From an uncultured Chlorobiaceae bacterium (GTDB lineage: Bacteria; Bacteroidota; Chlorobiia; Chlorobiales; Chlorobiaceae): a DNA stretch of 58,247 nucleotides. Of the stretch, positions 45,156 through 57,800 are shown in pieces (position 1 is the first letter of the stretch; each line of letters begins with the position of its first letter). The stretch lies in NCBI GenBank assembly GCA_903836465.1, contig CAILRB010000054.1:1-58247 (forward strand), given 5' to 3'. A program made the translations under genes and the position numbers. Under the pieces are notes generated by a model. That model did no database searches and was not told the origin of the DNA. It worked only from the letters and a program-made list of their open reading frames with translations.

Positions 45156-46853
45156 CTACGCCGGACGGGCACTCTCGACTCGCAGAACCGCCAACACCTC
45201 ATCACGCGGACCGCAATGCACCATCCTTCCGCCCTGCAACACCACCAAAAGATCAGCCACGGAAAGAACACTTGGTCGATGCGTCACAAGAATGACGGTT
45301 TTTCCGGCACCCCTTAAATCTTTGACGGCATCAAGCAACGAGCGCTCGCCAGCATCATCAAGGTTTGCGTTCGGCTCATCAAGCACAAGAATCGCCGGAT
45401 TGCCGTACATTGCACGGGCAAGTCCAAGCCGCTGCCGCTGGCCACCCGAAAGCATTCCTCCAGCCTCACCAATCTGCGTATCATAGCCTTTCGGAAAGCG
45501 CAAAATCATCTCATGAATACCCGTTCGCTTTGCAGCCTCAATCACTTTCAACGAATCAACCTCAGCAAACCGGGCAATATTTTCTGCGATGGTGCCATCA
45601 AACAACTCAAGATCCTGTGGCAGATAACCAAGGTGCGGCCCGAGCTCTCCCCTGTCCCAGCTTTCAACCGGCTCGCCGTCAATCAGTACCCTGCCTTCCC
45701 GTTTCGGCCACACCCCGACGATACATCGGGCAAGCGTTGATTTGCCCGATCCGGAGGGGCCAAGCACAACGGTGACCTTGCCTGCGGGAAACATGGCGGT
45801 AAGATTATCAAGAATTGGAGTCTCACGCCCTTCCGCAGTCGCAGTGAGTCCCTCAAGCCGTATCTCGCCAAACGGATCCTGATGTTTGGCTCCAGCCTCC
45901 CGCTCCGGAAACTCCTCAAGCAGTTTCTCAAGACGCTGAAATGCCGTACGTGCCTGAACAAAGGGCTTCCAGGTGGCGACAACAAGATCAAGAGGCTGAA
46001 GCGCCTTCGACATCAAAACGTTTGCCGCAATCATCGACCCGGCCGACATTTTCCCCTCAATAACCATGAGTGCGCCAGCTCCCAGTGTCAACGACTGCAT
46101 GCTGTAACGCACAAACTTTGCAAACGCCTGCTGACGATGCTGCCTCTCAAGAGAAGAATCTGCTTTGGCCAGCGAAGCTTCATGAAGCCTGAACCACTGT
46201 CGACGAAGGTTTCCAGCCATACCCATTGCATGCACCGGCTCAATATTACGGAGCTTGCTCTGAACATAACGATAACTGTCATTACCGGACTCAGCGGCGC
46301 TCTCTATCTCCCTGACCGAAAGACGATGAGTCTGCCAGGTCACCAGAAGCTGAAGAACCGCAAACAAGATGGAAAGCCAGCCGAGAAAGGGGCTGAGCAT
46401 AAAAATAACAGCAATATAGACCGGCGTCCATGGTGTGTCAAAAAACGCAATCATACCGTTCGCCGTCAGAAACTGGCGGATATTGGTCAAATCAGAGAAT
46501 GCCTCAAGCACATTTTGCCGCGCCCGGTTCAGATACGCTTCAAAACTCGCCTTGAACACCAGGGAATTGAGCGCTTCATCAAGCCGCACACCTGACCTTA
46601 CCAGTATACGCGAGCGGAGCCACTCAGCTAACGCCATCACAACATAGAACAAGATCAGAAACAACGTGACCATAAGAAGGGTCAGCTCACTGCCGCTCTT
46701 CATGACGCGGCCATAGAGCTGCAGCATGTAGATCGTCGGCGTCAACATCAGCACATTGGCAATCAGGCTGAAAATACCAACCCACAGAAATTCCCTTCGA
46801 AAGAGCCAGAGTTGTCGGGAAAGGACACTGCGATCAAAAAAGCCAGGTTTCAT
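45156..46853 (-). CDS. type I secretion ABC transporter (PrtD family), second of a tandem pair
   Basis: A 565-residue half-transporter: six-helix ABC membrane domain (residues about 20-300, VLMLTPTIYMLQLYGRVMKS) and ATPase domain with Walker A GPSGSGKSTLARCIVG, Q-loop GYLPQDLELFDGTIAENIA, signature LSGGQRQRLGLARAMYG, Walker B ILVLDEPNANLDDAGE and H-loop VTHRPS. All catalytic motifs are intact. PrtD-type exporters lack the peptidase-like N-terminal domain, and none is seen. It lies 24 nt after its paralogue, so the two may form a heterodimer. Confidence 0.94.
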   Translation of the reverse strand: MKPGFFDRSVLSRQLWLFRREFLWVGIFSLIANVLMLTPTIYMLQLYGRVMKSGSELTLLMVTLFLILFYVVMALAEWLRSRILVRSGVRLDEALNSLVFKASFEAYLNRARQNVLEAFSDLTNIRQFLTANGMIAFFDTPWTPVYIAVIFMLSPFLGWLSILFAVLQLLVTWQTHRLSVREIESAAESGNDSYRYVQSKLRNIEPVHAMGMAGNLRRQWFRLHEASLAKADSSLERQHRQQAFAKFVRYSMQSLTLGAGALMVIEGKMSAGSMIAANVLMSKALQPLDLVVATWKPFVQARTAFQRLEKLLEEFPEREAGAKHQDPFGEIRLEGLTATAEGRETPILDNLTAMFPAGKVTVVLGPSGSGKSTLARCIVGVWPKREGRVLIDGEPVESWDRGELGPHLGYLPQDLELFDGTIAENIARFAEVDSLKVIEAAKRTGIHEMILRFPKGYDTQIGEAGGMLSGGQRQRLGLARAMYGNPAILVLDEPNANLDDAGERSLLDAVKDLRGAGKTVILVTHRPSVLSVADLLVVLQGGRMVHCGPRDEVLAVLRVESARPA

Positions 46854-46877
46854 GAAAAATCTTTTTGCTGATACTTG

Positions 46878-48596
46878 TTAGGCCTGAGACTTCGGGTTTG
46901 GAGGCTGCTGACCTGCGGGCGGCGTCTGAAGAGCCTCCATGACCTCCTTACAGGTGCCGAAGCGCTGCACCTGCCCGTCAACCAGAACAAGCATGTGCTC
47001 TATTGCACCCAGAATATTCAGCCGATGCGTGATGACTATCACGGTTGCACCCTTTGTTCTCAAAAGCATGATTGTATTGAGCAGCGCCGCATCACCAGCT
47101 TCATCAAGACTGGCGTTGGGTTCATCAAGCACCACAAACTTCGGCATATCGTAGACTGCGCGGGCAAGAGCCACCCGCTGCCGCTCTCCACCCGAAAGAA
47201 AAGAGCCATCATCACCAATCTGGGACTCATAGCCCTTTGGAAGCTGCTCCAGAAAACCATCAAGACCCACCATCCGGCACGCTTCTTTCACCTTTTCAAG
47301 GTCAGGCTCACCAAAACGAGCTACATTTTCGGCAATAGTACCCTCAAAAAGCTCCACATTCTGTGGCAGATAGCCGATATATTTCCCAAGCTCCTCCTTG
47401 TCCCACTGATAGACATCATTGCCGTCAAGCCTAACCTTGCCCTGCATTGCAGGCCATATTCCCATAAGCAATCGTGCAAGAGTCGTTTTACCAGAAGCCG
47501 ATGGACCAACAATCGCCAGCGAACCGCCAGGAGCCAGCCTGAAACTTATACCCTTAAGAATCTGTACCGGACTTCTTGGAGCTCCGGCAATAACCCCTTC
47601 AACCGAAAGCATGCCTGCGGGCGCAGGAAGTGCCATACCCTTCACTGGAATCGGAAGCTCCCTCAACATGCTCTCAAGACGATTGTACGATTCCAGTGCA
47701 CCCTCTACCTGCCGCCAGTTTCCGATAATCTGAACAAGAGGAGCAAGCACTTTGCCGCCAAGAATTGAGGCAACAATCATCCCTGAACCATGTATCTCCC
47801 CCTTCAGGGTCAGCCAGCAACCCATGCCAAGCAGGAGAGAACTCAAAAGGCTCTGCACCAGCTTGGAAAGAGCTGAATTGGTTCCGGCATGATCAGATGC
47901 TTCGGCTTGCTGGACAAGAAACTCCTGCTGGCGCCCCATCCAGCGCTTATGGATATGATCAAGCATCCCCATAGACTCAATAACCTGCGCATTACGTATC
48001 ACTCCGTCAGCATAACTCTGTGCCCCAGCAGCACTCCGGTTTGCCGCCAGAAGAGGCTCACGGATGCGACGTTCATTGAAAAAACCAATCCCGAACTGCA
48101 CCAGAGCGCCGGCAACAGCAAACCAGCCAAGAGAAGGGGCCATCAGAAAAAGCAGTATCAGCACCAGCAGAGCAAGAGGAGTATCAACAACAGCCAGCAG
48201 TGCCTGCGAAGGAAGAAACTCACGAATGACCTTGAGATCACGCAACGCCTGAGCACCCGCAGCCGGAATATTCTGAACACGGGCGGTAAAAATCGCACTG
48301 AAGACATGCTCTCGAAGCGACCTGTCGAGCTGCATCCCGGCATCATGCATCACCTGCCGGCGCACCCATTCAAGCGCCTCAAGAAGCACATAGATACCAA
48401 CCACAAGAAGAGTAAGCATCAAGAGGGTCGAATGACTGCGGCTGTTGACTACCCGATCGTACACCTCCATCATGTAAGCGCTCGGCGCAAGCACCAGAAC
48501 GTTGACGACAATGCTGAAATAAAACGTATGCTTGAGAAAGGGAAAAAGCGACACAAGCGCCTCGCGTAATGGCGATTTTACTTTAACTCCTTTCAC
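46878..48596 (-). CDS. type I secretion ABC transporter (PrtD family), first of a tandem pair
   Basis: A 572-residue PrtD-like half-transporter. The membrane domain contains the family segment VLVLAPSAYMMEVYDRVVNS. The ATPase has Walker A GPSASGKTTLARLLMG, GYLPQNVELFEGTIAENVA, signature LSGGERQRVALARAVYD, Walker B FVVLDEPNASLDEAGD and ITHRLN. It is the first gene of the four-gene export operon, with the giant surface protein gene upstream on the same strand separated by a terminator. That protein is the most likely substrate. Confidence 0.94.
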   Translation of the reverse strand: MKGVKVKSPLREALVSLFPFLKHTFYFSIVVNVLVLAPSAYMMEVYDRVVNSRSHSTLLMLTLLVVGIYVLLEALEWVRRQVMHDAGMQLDRSLREHVFSAIFTARVQNIPAAGAQALRDLKVIREFLPSQALLAVVDTPLALLVLILLFLMAPSLGWFAVAGALVQFGIGFFNERRIREPLLAANRSAAGAQSYADGVIRNAQVIESMGMLDHIHKRWMGRQQEFLVQQAEASDHAGTNSALSKLVQSLLSSLLLGMGCWLTLKGEIHGSGMIVASILGGKVLAPLVQIIGNWRQVEGALESYNRLESMLRELPIPVKGMALPAPAGMLSVEGVIAGAPRSPVQILKGISFRLAPGGSLAIVGPSASGKTTLARLLMGIWPAMQGKVRLDGNDVYQWDKEELGKYIGYLPQNVELFEGTIAENVARFGEPDLEKVKEACRMVGLDGFLEQLPKGYESQIGDDGSFLSGGERQRVALARAVYDMPKFVVLDEPNASLDEAGDAALLNTIMLLRTKGATVIVITHRLNILGAIEHMLVLVDGQVQRFGTCKEVMEALQTPPAGQQPPNPKSQA

Positions 48597-48644
48597 AAAA
48601 AGAAAATCTAAAATTATACATCCCTGAACTCATCAATTTGCCAT

Positions 48645-48668
48645 AAAAAAAGCCCCCGTATCTGGAGG
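48645..48668 (-). terminator. intrinsic terminator after the giant surface protein gene
   Basis: On the minus strand CCTCC (48668-48664), loop AGATAC and GGGGG (48657-48653) pair with one G-U, followed by C and seven T (48651-48645). It lies about 200 bases after the giant gene's stop and 50 bases before the export operon start, so the two are probably separate transcripts. Confidence 0.55.
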
Positions 48669-48763
48669 TTAAGTGTTGGAACTCAACACAAGCCAATAAC
48701 TACGGAAACTTAAGTTTGGAAGATACAAAAAAAAATTACAAAAAAAATAGCAAACATATCCAA

Positions 48764-48780
48764 TCGGTTGAGTCAACCGA
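48764..48780. promoter_or_regulatory. 17-bp perfect palindrome upstream of the secretion operon
   Basis: TCGGTTGA-G-TCAACCGA is perfectly symmetric about one central base. It lies in the 270-bp gap between the giant gene's stop and the export operon, beyond the terminator. Another hairpin, GTGTTG-GAACT-CAACAC, is at 48673-48689. Either could be an operator or a transcript-end structure. Confidence 0.4.
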
Positions 48781-48866
48781 TAACTGCATTAGGGAGTGTA
48801 TTCGACTGGCATTGTTTTCCGCATGTCTACAGAATGTTCCGTGCCATGCGGCAAAACAATTCTCCT

Positions 48867-51800
48867 CTACTTTTTTGAAATAACCACATTCCATTTCCTA
48901 TCACCAACACTCACTTGTACCGTAAGCGGTAGAGCTCCCGCAGGCGGTTGATTGAGTGTGAAGCTTTTTGACTCGGCATTATACTGTATCCATTTCGGCA
49001 AATCATCACCATTTTCAAGAGAAGCCAGCACGGCACCCTTGTTCGCAGTCATCCTACCCTTGACTTGTGCTGGAAGAGGAATGGTAAATGATGATCCTGA
49101 ATTTAGCAGTTCACCCGGAACTGCAACAGTAATAACGCCAGTTTTCTGCCGTGTTGAAGGCACAACCATTTTGACAGTGACGCCCGCCGAACCACCTTTG
49201 CCTGTACCGCCTCCTGATCCGGTATTTGTACCACCTGAGACACTACCTCCGCCTGTTCCGGTATCGGTGCCAACGGTGCCCGTGCCTCCACTTGTTCCAG
49301 TATCTGTCCCACCTGTGCTTGTTCCGCCGCCTGAGCCGGTATCGGTGCTGCCTGTACCTGTACCACCGCCTGATCCGGTATCGGTGCCAACTGTGCTTGT
49401 TCCGCCGCCTGAGCCGGTATCTGTTCCACCCGTGCTTGTGCCGCCGCCTGAGCCGGTATCTGTTCCACCCGTGCTTGTGCCGCCGCTTGAGCCGGTATCG
49501 GTGCCACCCGTGCCTGTTCCGCCGCTTGAGCCGGTATCGGTGCCACCCGTGCTTGTGCCGCCGCTTGAGCCGGTATCGGTGCTGCCTGTACCTGTACCAC
49601 CGCTTGAGCCGGTATCGGTGCCACCCGTGCTTGTGCCGCCGCTTGAGCCGGTATCGGTGCTGCCTGTACCTGTACCACCGCCTGAGCCGGTATCGGTGCC
49701 GCCTATGCCTGTTCCGGCGCCTGATCCGGTATCGGTGCCACCCGTGCTTGTGCCGCCGCTTGAGCCGGTATCTGTTCCACCCGTGCTTGTGCCGCCGCTT
49801 GAGCCGGTATCTGTTCCACCCGTGCTTGTGCCGCCACCTGATCCGGTATCTGTTCCGCCCGTGCTTGTGCCGCCACCTGAAATGAGGGTCTGCCCATTCG
49901 AACCATTACCGACACTACCGGAATTCTGATTACCACCATTATAATTTGAAGAAGGAACACTCGGAGGAGGCAATACCGGGCTGGAAGGAAAAGGCTGAAT
50001 AGTCAGTATCCCGTCTACATAAGTGATCGCATAGTTATCTCCCGTCAGGCCAGACGGGGTAATAATATATTGACCGGAATTGACTGCTCCCTGACTTGAA
50101 CCAGCATAAGTCAACATACCATCAAGAACAGCTACTGTCTCGCCATTAACAAAACCAACAGAGGTAACTCCATTGCCACCGCTGTAAGGGTTCCCAGAGT
50201 AATCTACAATGCTATCATTTGCGACGATATCCAGACTGGCAGGTATGATACGGGCTGCGGCAGTCTGACCTGTGCCAAGAGAATAGTTGCTGCCAAGACC
50301 GTTCACTCCATCAGCAAGTGTAACACTGTTCACCGTCACCAGGTTTGCTGTCAACACATCCTTGCTGTTGAAGGTCGCTGTGCCGGTTGCTGTCACCGTC
50401 TCGCCGCTTACCAGTCCGCTGGTTATCGTCAGCATTGGAACTGCATTTCTTGTGCCATCATACACCTTGTTCTGAGCTGAGACGTTTGCCGTCAGGCTCT
50501 TTGCCGTGATGAATGCCGCTACCGTCTGGCCATTGGAGAGGCTGTAGTTGCTGGCAAATCCATTCGTGCCATCAGCAAGCACAACACTGTTCACTGTCAC
50601 CAGTTTAGCATCCTTTACGTCCTTGCTGTTGAACGTCGCCGTCCCGGTTGCTGTCACCGTCTCGCCGCTCACCAGACCGTTCGTTATCGTCAGCGTTGGC
50701 GCGGCAGTTGTTGTGCCATCATACACTTTATTCGGAGCTGCGACGCTTGCCGTCAGGCTCTTTGCCGAAATGAATGCTGCTACCGTCTGGCCATTGGAGA
50801 GACTGTAGTTGGTGGCAAGGCCATTCGTACCATCGGCAAGCGTGACGCTGTTCACGGTGACCAGTTTAGCATTTGTGACGTCCTTGCTGTTGAAGGTCGC
50901 TGTGCCGGTTGCTGTCACCGTCTCACCGCTCACCAGGCCGCTGGTTATCGTCAATGTTGGTGCGGCAGTTGTTGTGCCGTCGTACACTTTGTTCGGAGCT
51001 GCGACGCTTGCCGTCAGGCTCTTTGCCGAGATGGATGCCGCTACCGTCTGGCCATTGGAGAGGCTGTAGTTTCCTGCAAGGCCATTCGCACCATCGACAA
51101 GCGTGACGCTGTTCACGGTGACCAGATTGGCGCTTGCGACATTCTTGCTGTTGAAGGTCGCTGTCCCGGTTGCTGTCACCGTCTCGCCGCTCACCAGGCC
51201 GCCGGTTATCGTCAGCGTTGGTGCTGCGGATGTTGTGCCATCGTACACTTTATTCGGAGCTGCGACGCTTGCCGTCAGGCTTTTTGCCGAGATGGATGCC
51301 GCTACCGTCTGGCCATTGGAGAGGCTGTAGTTGCCAGCAAAACCATTCGTACCATTGGCAAGCGTGACGCTGTTCACGGTGACCAGATTAGCATTTGCAA
51401 CATCCTTGCTGTTGAACGTCGCCGTCCCGGTTGCAGTCACCGTCTCGCCGCTTACCAGTCCGCCGGTTATCGTCAGCGTTGGTGCTGCTGTTGTTGTGCC
51501 ATCGTACACTTTGTTCGGAGCTGCGACGCTTGCCGTCAGGCTCTTTGCCGAGATGGATGCCGCTACCGTCTGGCCATTGGAGAGGCTGTAGTTGCCGGCA
51601 AGACCATTCGTACCATTGGCAAGCGTGACGCTGTTCACGGTGACCAGATTAGCATTTGCAACATCCTTGCTGTTGAAGGTCGCCGTCCCGGTTGCTGTCA
51701 CCGTCTCGCCGCTTACCAGTCCGCCGGTTATCGTCAGTGTTGGTGCTGCTGTTGTTGTGCCATCGTACACTTTGTTCGGAGCTGCGACGCTTGCCGTCAG

Positions 51801-54800
51801 ACTTTTTGCCGAGATGGATGCCGCTACCGTCTGGCCACTGGAGAGGCTGTAGTTGCCGGCAAGCCCATTCGTGCCATTGGCAAGCGTGACGCTGTGCACG
51901 GTGACCAGATTAGCATTTGCGACGTCCTTGCTGTTGTAGGTCGCTGTCCCTGTTGCGGTCACCGTCTCACCGCTCACCAGGCCGTTGGTTATCGTCAATG
52001 TTGGTACGGCAGTTGTTGTGCCATCGTACACTTTGTTCGGAGCGGCGACGCTTGCCGTCAGGCTTTTTGCCGAGATGGATGCCGCTACCGTCTGGCCATT
52101 GGAGAGGCTGTAGTTGCTGGAAAGGCCATTTGTGCCATCAGCAAGCGTGACGCTGTTCACGGTGACCAGATTGGCGCTTGCGACATTCTTGCTGTTGAAG
52201 GTCGCAGTGCCGGTAGCGGTCACCGTCTCACCGCTCACCAAACCGTTCGTTATCGTCAGCGTTGGTGCGGCAGTTATTGTGCCATCGTATACTTTGTTGG
52301 GAGCTTTTACAGTTGCCGTCAGCTTTCTGGCAGTTATATAGGCGTCTGCCGTCTGGCCAGTAGCAAGAAAATAGTTGCTGGCAAGGCCGCCATTTATACC
52401 ATTTGCAAGCGTTGCGCTGTTCACTGTTACAAACTTGGCATCCAGAACGTCCTTGCTGTTGAAGATCGCTGTGCCGGTTGCGGTCACCGTTTCTCCGCTC
52501 ACCAAGCCGCTCTTTATCGTCAGTGTTGGCGCAGCAGTTGTTGTGCCATCATACACTTTGCTCAGAGCGGTGACGCTTGCCGTCAACACTTTTGGCGTGA
52601 TGTCAGCATAAGCGCTTGTTGCTGTGTCATAGGTATAATTACCAACATCAGCACCAGCAAGAGTAATAGTGACTTCCACATATTTCGACAATGCAGCATT
52701 CTTGTCACGGAAATTGGCTGTATAAGAATAGGTAAGAAGGTCGTTTGTAATACGATCATCAGAAAGATTAACTGTAGCTGTCTTCTCTCCATCGTAGGGC
52801 TTATTAATGCCTGTTGCTGAAATAATCAATGTTTTTTGCGAGATATTTGCCTTCAGACCAGTAACAGGATTCATGGAGTAGTTCGCCATATCAACCCCGG
52901 ATAACTGAATATCAGTTGCAGTCACCGGCTTTGCTGTGCCAACAATTTTATCAGCAAAGGTGCCTGTTGCTTTTTCGAGAGTAATATGATCTCCAGTAAT
53001 AAAACCTTCGCTAACAGATGCTGCAGCCGTACTCAAAAAGGCTGTGGCAGTTCCGTCATACACTTTGTCGAGAGCGACAAGACCAATCACGGTTAATGGA
53101 GCTTTGGTAATAACACCAATATTGCCCGAAAGCGATGTTGTGCTGAGCGTATAACCATAAACCGGAATGATTCCATCAGCCACAGAAACTATCGAAAGTC
53201 CCGATACCGATACTAATTTCGCGGCACCCACATTTTTATCATCGTAAGCGCCTGAAGCCGGGTTATTCAGGGTGACTACATCACCATCAATAGCGCCAGC
53301 GGTAGCATCGTAGTTAGCTGCCGAAAGTGTTGCAACCGTTGTCTGGTTATAAACCTTTTGAACTGTACCGTTCAGGGCAGGCGTAATAACTGGAGCGATG
53401 GTATAAAGGAAACCATCTTTTCCGCTGGTCACAACTGGCAATACCGTGCTGATTGAAGCATTGTAATATTTGAATTCCGGCACCAGACGATTACGGAAGT
53501 CATTACGAGGATCTGTTGAATAAACCAGCCAGCGACCACTTCCTGTTGCAAGTGCACCAGCACCCACATTGTTGGTGAAGTTTCCGGCAGCCACCAGAAC
53601 AATATCACCTGCACCATCAACATTTACGCCGCCATCAAGCACCACATTACCTGTTGCTGTACGAACATCAATGCTGCCCCCCGTGCTGCTGATGCCCGTT
53701 GAACCGACAGTAATCGTTGCCGCGTTACGAAGCGACAAACCACCACTGCCCACCTGCGCATCGATAACGCCGATAGCATTGCCACTATTATTGAAGGTCG
53801 CTCCTGCCGCAGAGGTAATTGAAACTGATGGCAGACTCACGGCACCTGTCGCTGCCACTGAACCTGTTCCAGCCGCAATGGTCATGCCCCAGGTTAGTGC
53901 CGGTGAACTGGAAAGCGTATTCTTAAACAACACATTTCCACCAGTTGTTGCCAACGAAGTAGTAGTTCCAAGAGCAACAGCGCCATCGTATGTTTGCGAA
54001 CCATTGCTGCTGATTGAGCTGGTATTTATAGCTGTCGTCCCCGTCACTTCAAGCGTTGTCAAGCCGGTGACTGTGTCCGTTGGCCCGTTGCCAAACACGG
54101 CATTGCCGTCAACGGTCAAGCTGTGGTTGCCTCCCGCCAGCATGCCGTTCGTCGCCACCGTGCTGCCCTTCAGCACCGTATCTGCTCCCAGAGTCACATC
54201 GTCATTGTACGTCTGACCACCCGTCGTGGTAACAGCGCCGCCGTTGATTGCCGTTGTGCCGCCAACATCTGTTGTCAGGCTTGCTGCCGTTACTCCGCCG
54301 CTGAACGTCGTTGTGCCTGTGCTGTTCACTGCAAGATCACCAAGCGCCCCACCTGCCTTACCACCAACAGCTTGAGCAAAGGTAACGTTTCCGGTGCCGC
54401 CATTTACAGTCAAGTTGTTGGTGGCTCCTGATGCAGAATCGGAATCTACCGTCATGTCAAAGCTCATCCCTTCACCACTTAACATCGCATCACTGCCAAG
54501 CGTCACTGCGCCGGCATAGGTTTGTAAACCCGAACTGGTAATGGTGTCCGTATTGATTGTTATTGCGCCTTTGACCTCCAGCGTCGTCAGACCAGTGACG
54601 GTATCCGTTGGTCCGTTGCCAAACACCGCATTGCCGTCAACGGTCAGGCTGTGGCTGCCGCCTGCCAGTGTGCCGTTCGTCGTCACCGTACTGCCTTTCA
54701 GAACCGTATCTGCTCCCAGGGTAACATCGTCGTTGTACGTCTGCATTCCCGTCGTGGTAACTGTGCCGCCGTTGATTTCGGTCATGCCGCCAACATCTGT

Positions 54801-57800
54801 TGTCAGGCTGGCTGCCGCAACTCCGCCACCGAATGTCGTGGTGCCTGTGCTGTTTATGGTAAGATCACCAAGAGCATGTGTACCACCGACAGGTTCATTG
54901 AATGTTACGGCACCACTTCCAGCATTGATTGTCAACGCATTGGTTTCTCCTGTTGCTGAGTTGACGCTGCTGCTGAACAAGACCGGGTTATTATCTGCTG
55001 TCAGCGTCGTGCCGGTACCTATTGTCACTGCTCCGGTCCAGGTTTGTGAACCCGAGGTGGTAAGAGTATCGGTATTGATAGTCGATGTGCCTTTGACCTC
55101 CAGCGTCGTCAGACCAGTGACGGTATCCGCTGGCTCGTTGCCAAACACCGCATCGCCGTCAACGGTCAAGCTGTTGTTGCCGCCAGTCAGTTTGCCGTTC
55201 GTCGTCACCGTGACGCCCTTCAGCACTGTACCTGCTCCCAGTGTCACATCGTCATTGTACTGCTGATCACCCGTCGTAGTAACAGTGCCGCCGTTGATTG
55301 CCGTCGTACCACCTGAGTCCGTCATCACGCTGGCTGCCGTTACTCCGCGAGTGAAGGTCGTTGTTCCTGTGCTGTTTATCACCAAAGCACCAAGGGCGTC
55401 CGTACCACCAACAGCTTGACTGAATGTTACAGCACCACTTCCAGCATTGATTGTCAACGCATTGGTTTCTCCTGTAGCTGAGTTTAGGCTGCTGCTAAAC
55501 AAGATCGGGTCATTATCTGCTGTCAGCGTCGTACCCGTACCCAAGGTCACTATTCCGGTCCAGGTTTGTGAGCCCGAGGTGGCAAGAGTATCGGTATTGA
55601 TGGTCGTTGCGCCTTTGACCTCCAGCGTCGTCAGACCAGTAACGGTATCCGTTGAATCGTTGCCAAAAACCGCATCACCGTCAACGGTCAAGCTGTTGTT
55701 GCCGCCAGCCAGTTTGCCGTTCGTCGTCACCGTGCTGCCCTTCAGCACTGTGCCTGCTCCCAGTGTCACATCGTCGTTGTACGTCTGATCACCCGTTGTA
55801 GTAACTTTGCCGCCGTTGATTGCCGTTGTGCCGCCGGCATCTGTCGTCAGTGATACAAGAGTAACCGTTCCACCAACCGGTGCGCCAAAGCTTACAGTAC
55901 CATTGCTCTTCACAAACAGCTCCGCCGGGCCATCGACAGCTCCAGTAAAGCTCATATTTCCGGCAGTCGCAGCAAGAGTAACATCGCCTGTACCAAGCGT
56001 AATTATACCAGAGAAAGTGTTATTGCCACCTGTATTGACCAGTGCACCGGCACCACTTTGACCTGTGCCTGACAGCGTCAGAGGTTCAGCTATAGCAAGG
56101 CCATTTCCATCAACAACCAAAGTGGCGCCTGAAGCAACAGTCGTTCCGGCTCCGGTGCCGCCAAGGGCGTTGTTACTCTTGATGGTCAGAGTGCCACCAT
56201 TCACCGAGGTGGTACCCGTGTAGGAATTATTCCCTGACAGGGTGAGACTGCCACCATTTAGCACGAGGGTGCCTCCAGTACCGGAAATGATACCGGATAT
56301 TTCACCATCAGCCGCAGTCAGCGTCAACGACTCTACACCAAGAGTTACACTTCCTGAACCTGTCAGAGTCGTTGTTGTAACACCATGGGATGATGAAATA
56401 TCAAGTGTACCCGAGTTGCGTACGGCACTGGTTGATGGTAAAGCGCCATCCGAAACAATCTTCAGTGTTGCACCAGATCCAATGATAGTATTCCCTGTAT
56501 AGGTGTTTGGAAGAGAACCATCAAGCGTCAAAACGCCTGCACCTATTGTTTCAAGATTACCACTACCTGAGATGAGTCCACTGATATTGCTTGCTGTTGG
56601 AGCATCGATAGTATAAGTTTGATCCTGAGCAATAGTAACGCCAGACAGCACATTTACATTTTCCCCGGAAATAAATACAGTATTGTAAGGCGTTGTCATA
56701 TCGACAGTAATAGCGCCGGCTGTTGCATTACCATACGTAACCAACGCAAATCCAGGCTTAATATGGGCAAACTCTGCAACATCAATGTTCAAAATGCCTG
56801 TGCCCCCGGCAATACCAATGGTAGTCCCGGATGTTAGCGGGGCAATAACGAGATTGCCTGAACCTGAAATATCTCCACCAATAGCAATGGCATCAGTATA
56901 GACAGACAGATTCTTGTTACCTGCAACAACAGTGTCTCCTGTAATTAAAGAACCAGCCATTAACATCGTATTGGCTCCTAACGTTACAGTGCTATCGTAA
57001 GTTTGTACACCTGTTGTGATTACTGAACCACCATTGATGGCACTTGTACCACTGACCTGTAAACTCTTTAGCTTTCCTTTCGTGGTATTGCCTTCCTGAT
57101 CTGCACCTACCGCCCCACCAAACACAGCATTACCACTAATATCAAGTGAATTCTCTTGATCAATAACGCTGTCAACCGTCGTTATGAAGGATATTGTGCC
57201 CCCTGTAAGCTGAACACCTGTATTGCTTACCTGATCATTATGACCTATGCGAACAGCACTGCTATACGTTTGCGTGTTAGTGCCGCTATCAATTCTTGAT
57301 GACTTGATTGTTGTTGCGCCTGTAACTGCAAACGTGCCAAGATTGTCAAGGTTATCAGCTCCGGAGCCATCTCCGAGGTTTACTGTAGCGGCTACAATGG
57401 TGAGGGTGTTGCTGTTGCCGGTTACGCCGCTGTTCAACGAAACTACTCCACCTGTACTCTTCAGCGTCGCATTATCCGTCAGCGTCGTCGTGCCAAGATC
57501 CAGCGCCGTGTTCGTCGTCGATACCGTTCCCGCTATAGGATAATGCGCAACGCCTTTCTCGCCTGGGTCCATGATTCCGTTGCGGTTGTCATCCTGGAAT
57601 ACATAACCCTCAAGGGTAGTCCACCAACCTGTAGTGGAGAGCAGACCCAGGTTTACCGCCTCGCCGTTGTGAACTGAAAGATTCTTGGTCTGAATAATAT
57701 AGTTCTGTGGTTCGTCCCAGTAGGTCAATGTGTAATCGCCATCCGGAACATTCGGGATGGTGAACGAGCCATCGGCGTTGCCATGGACAACGTAGAGTGT

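Noticed and set aside
48952-49929. Long proline-rich open frame on the plus strand
   Set aside because: It is antisense to the 39-bp repeats of the giant gene; the repeat length keeps all frames open. The proline-rich sequence is the complement of Gly/Thr codons, and there is no start signal.
50287-52341. Series of similar open frames of about 86 codons on the plus strand
   Set aside because: They recur every 261 bases opposite the YDG repeats and are shadows of them.
49214-55870. CRISPR array
   Set aside because: The repeats are in-frame coding units directly abutting each other without unique spacers.
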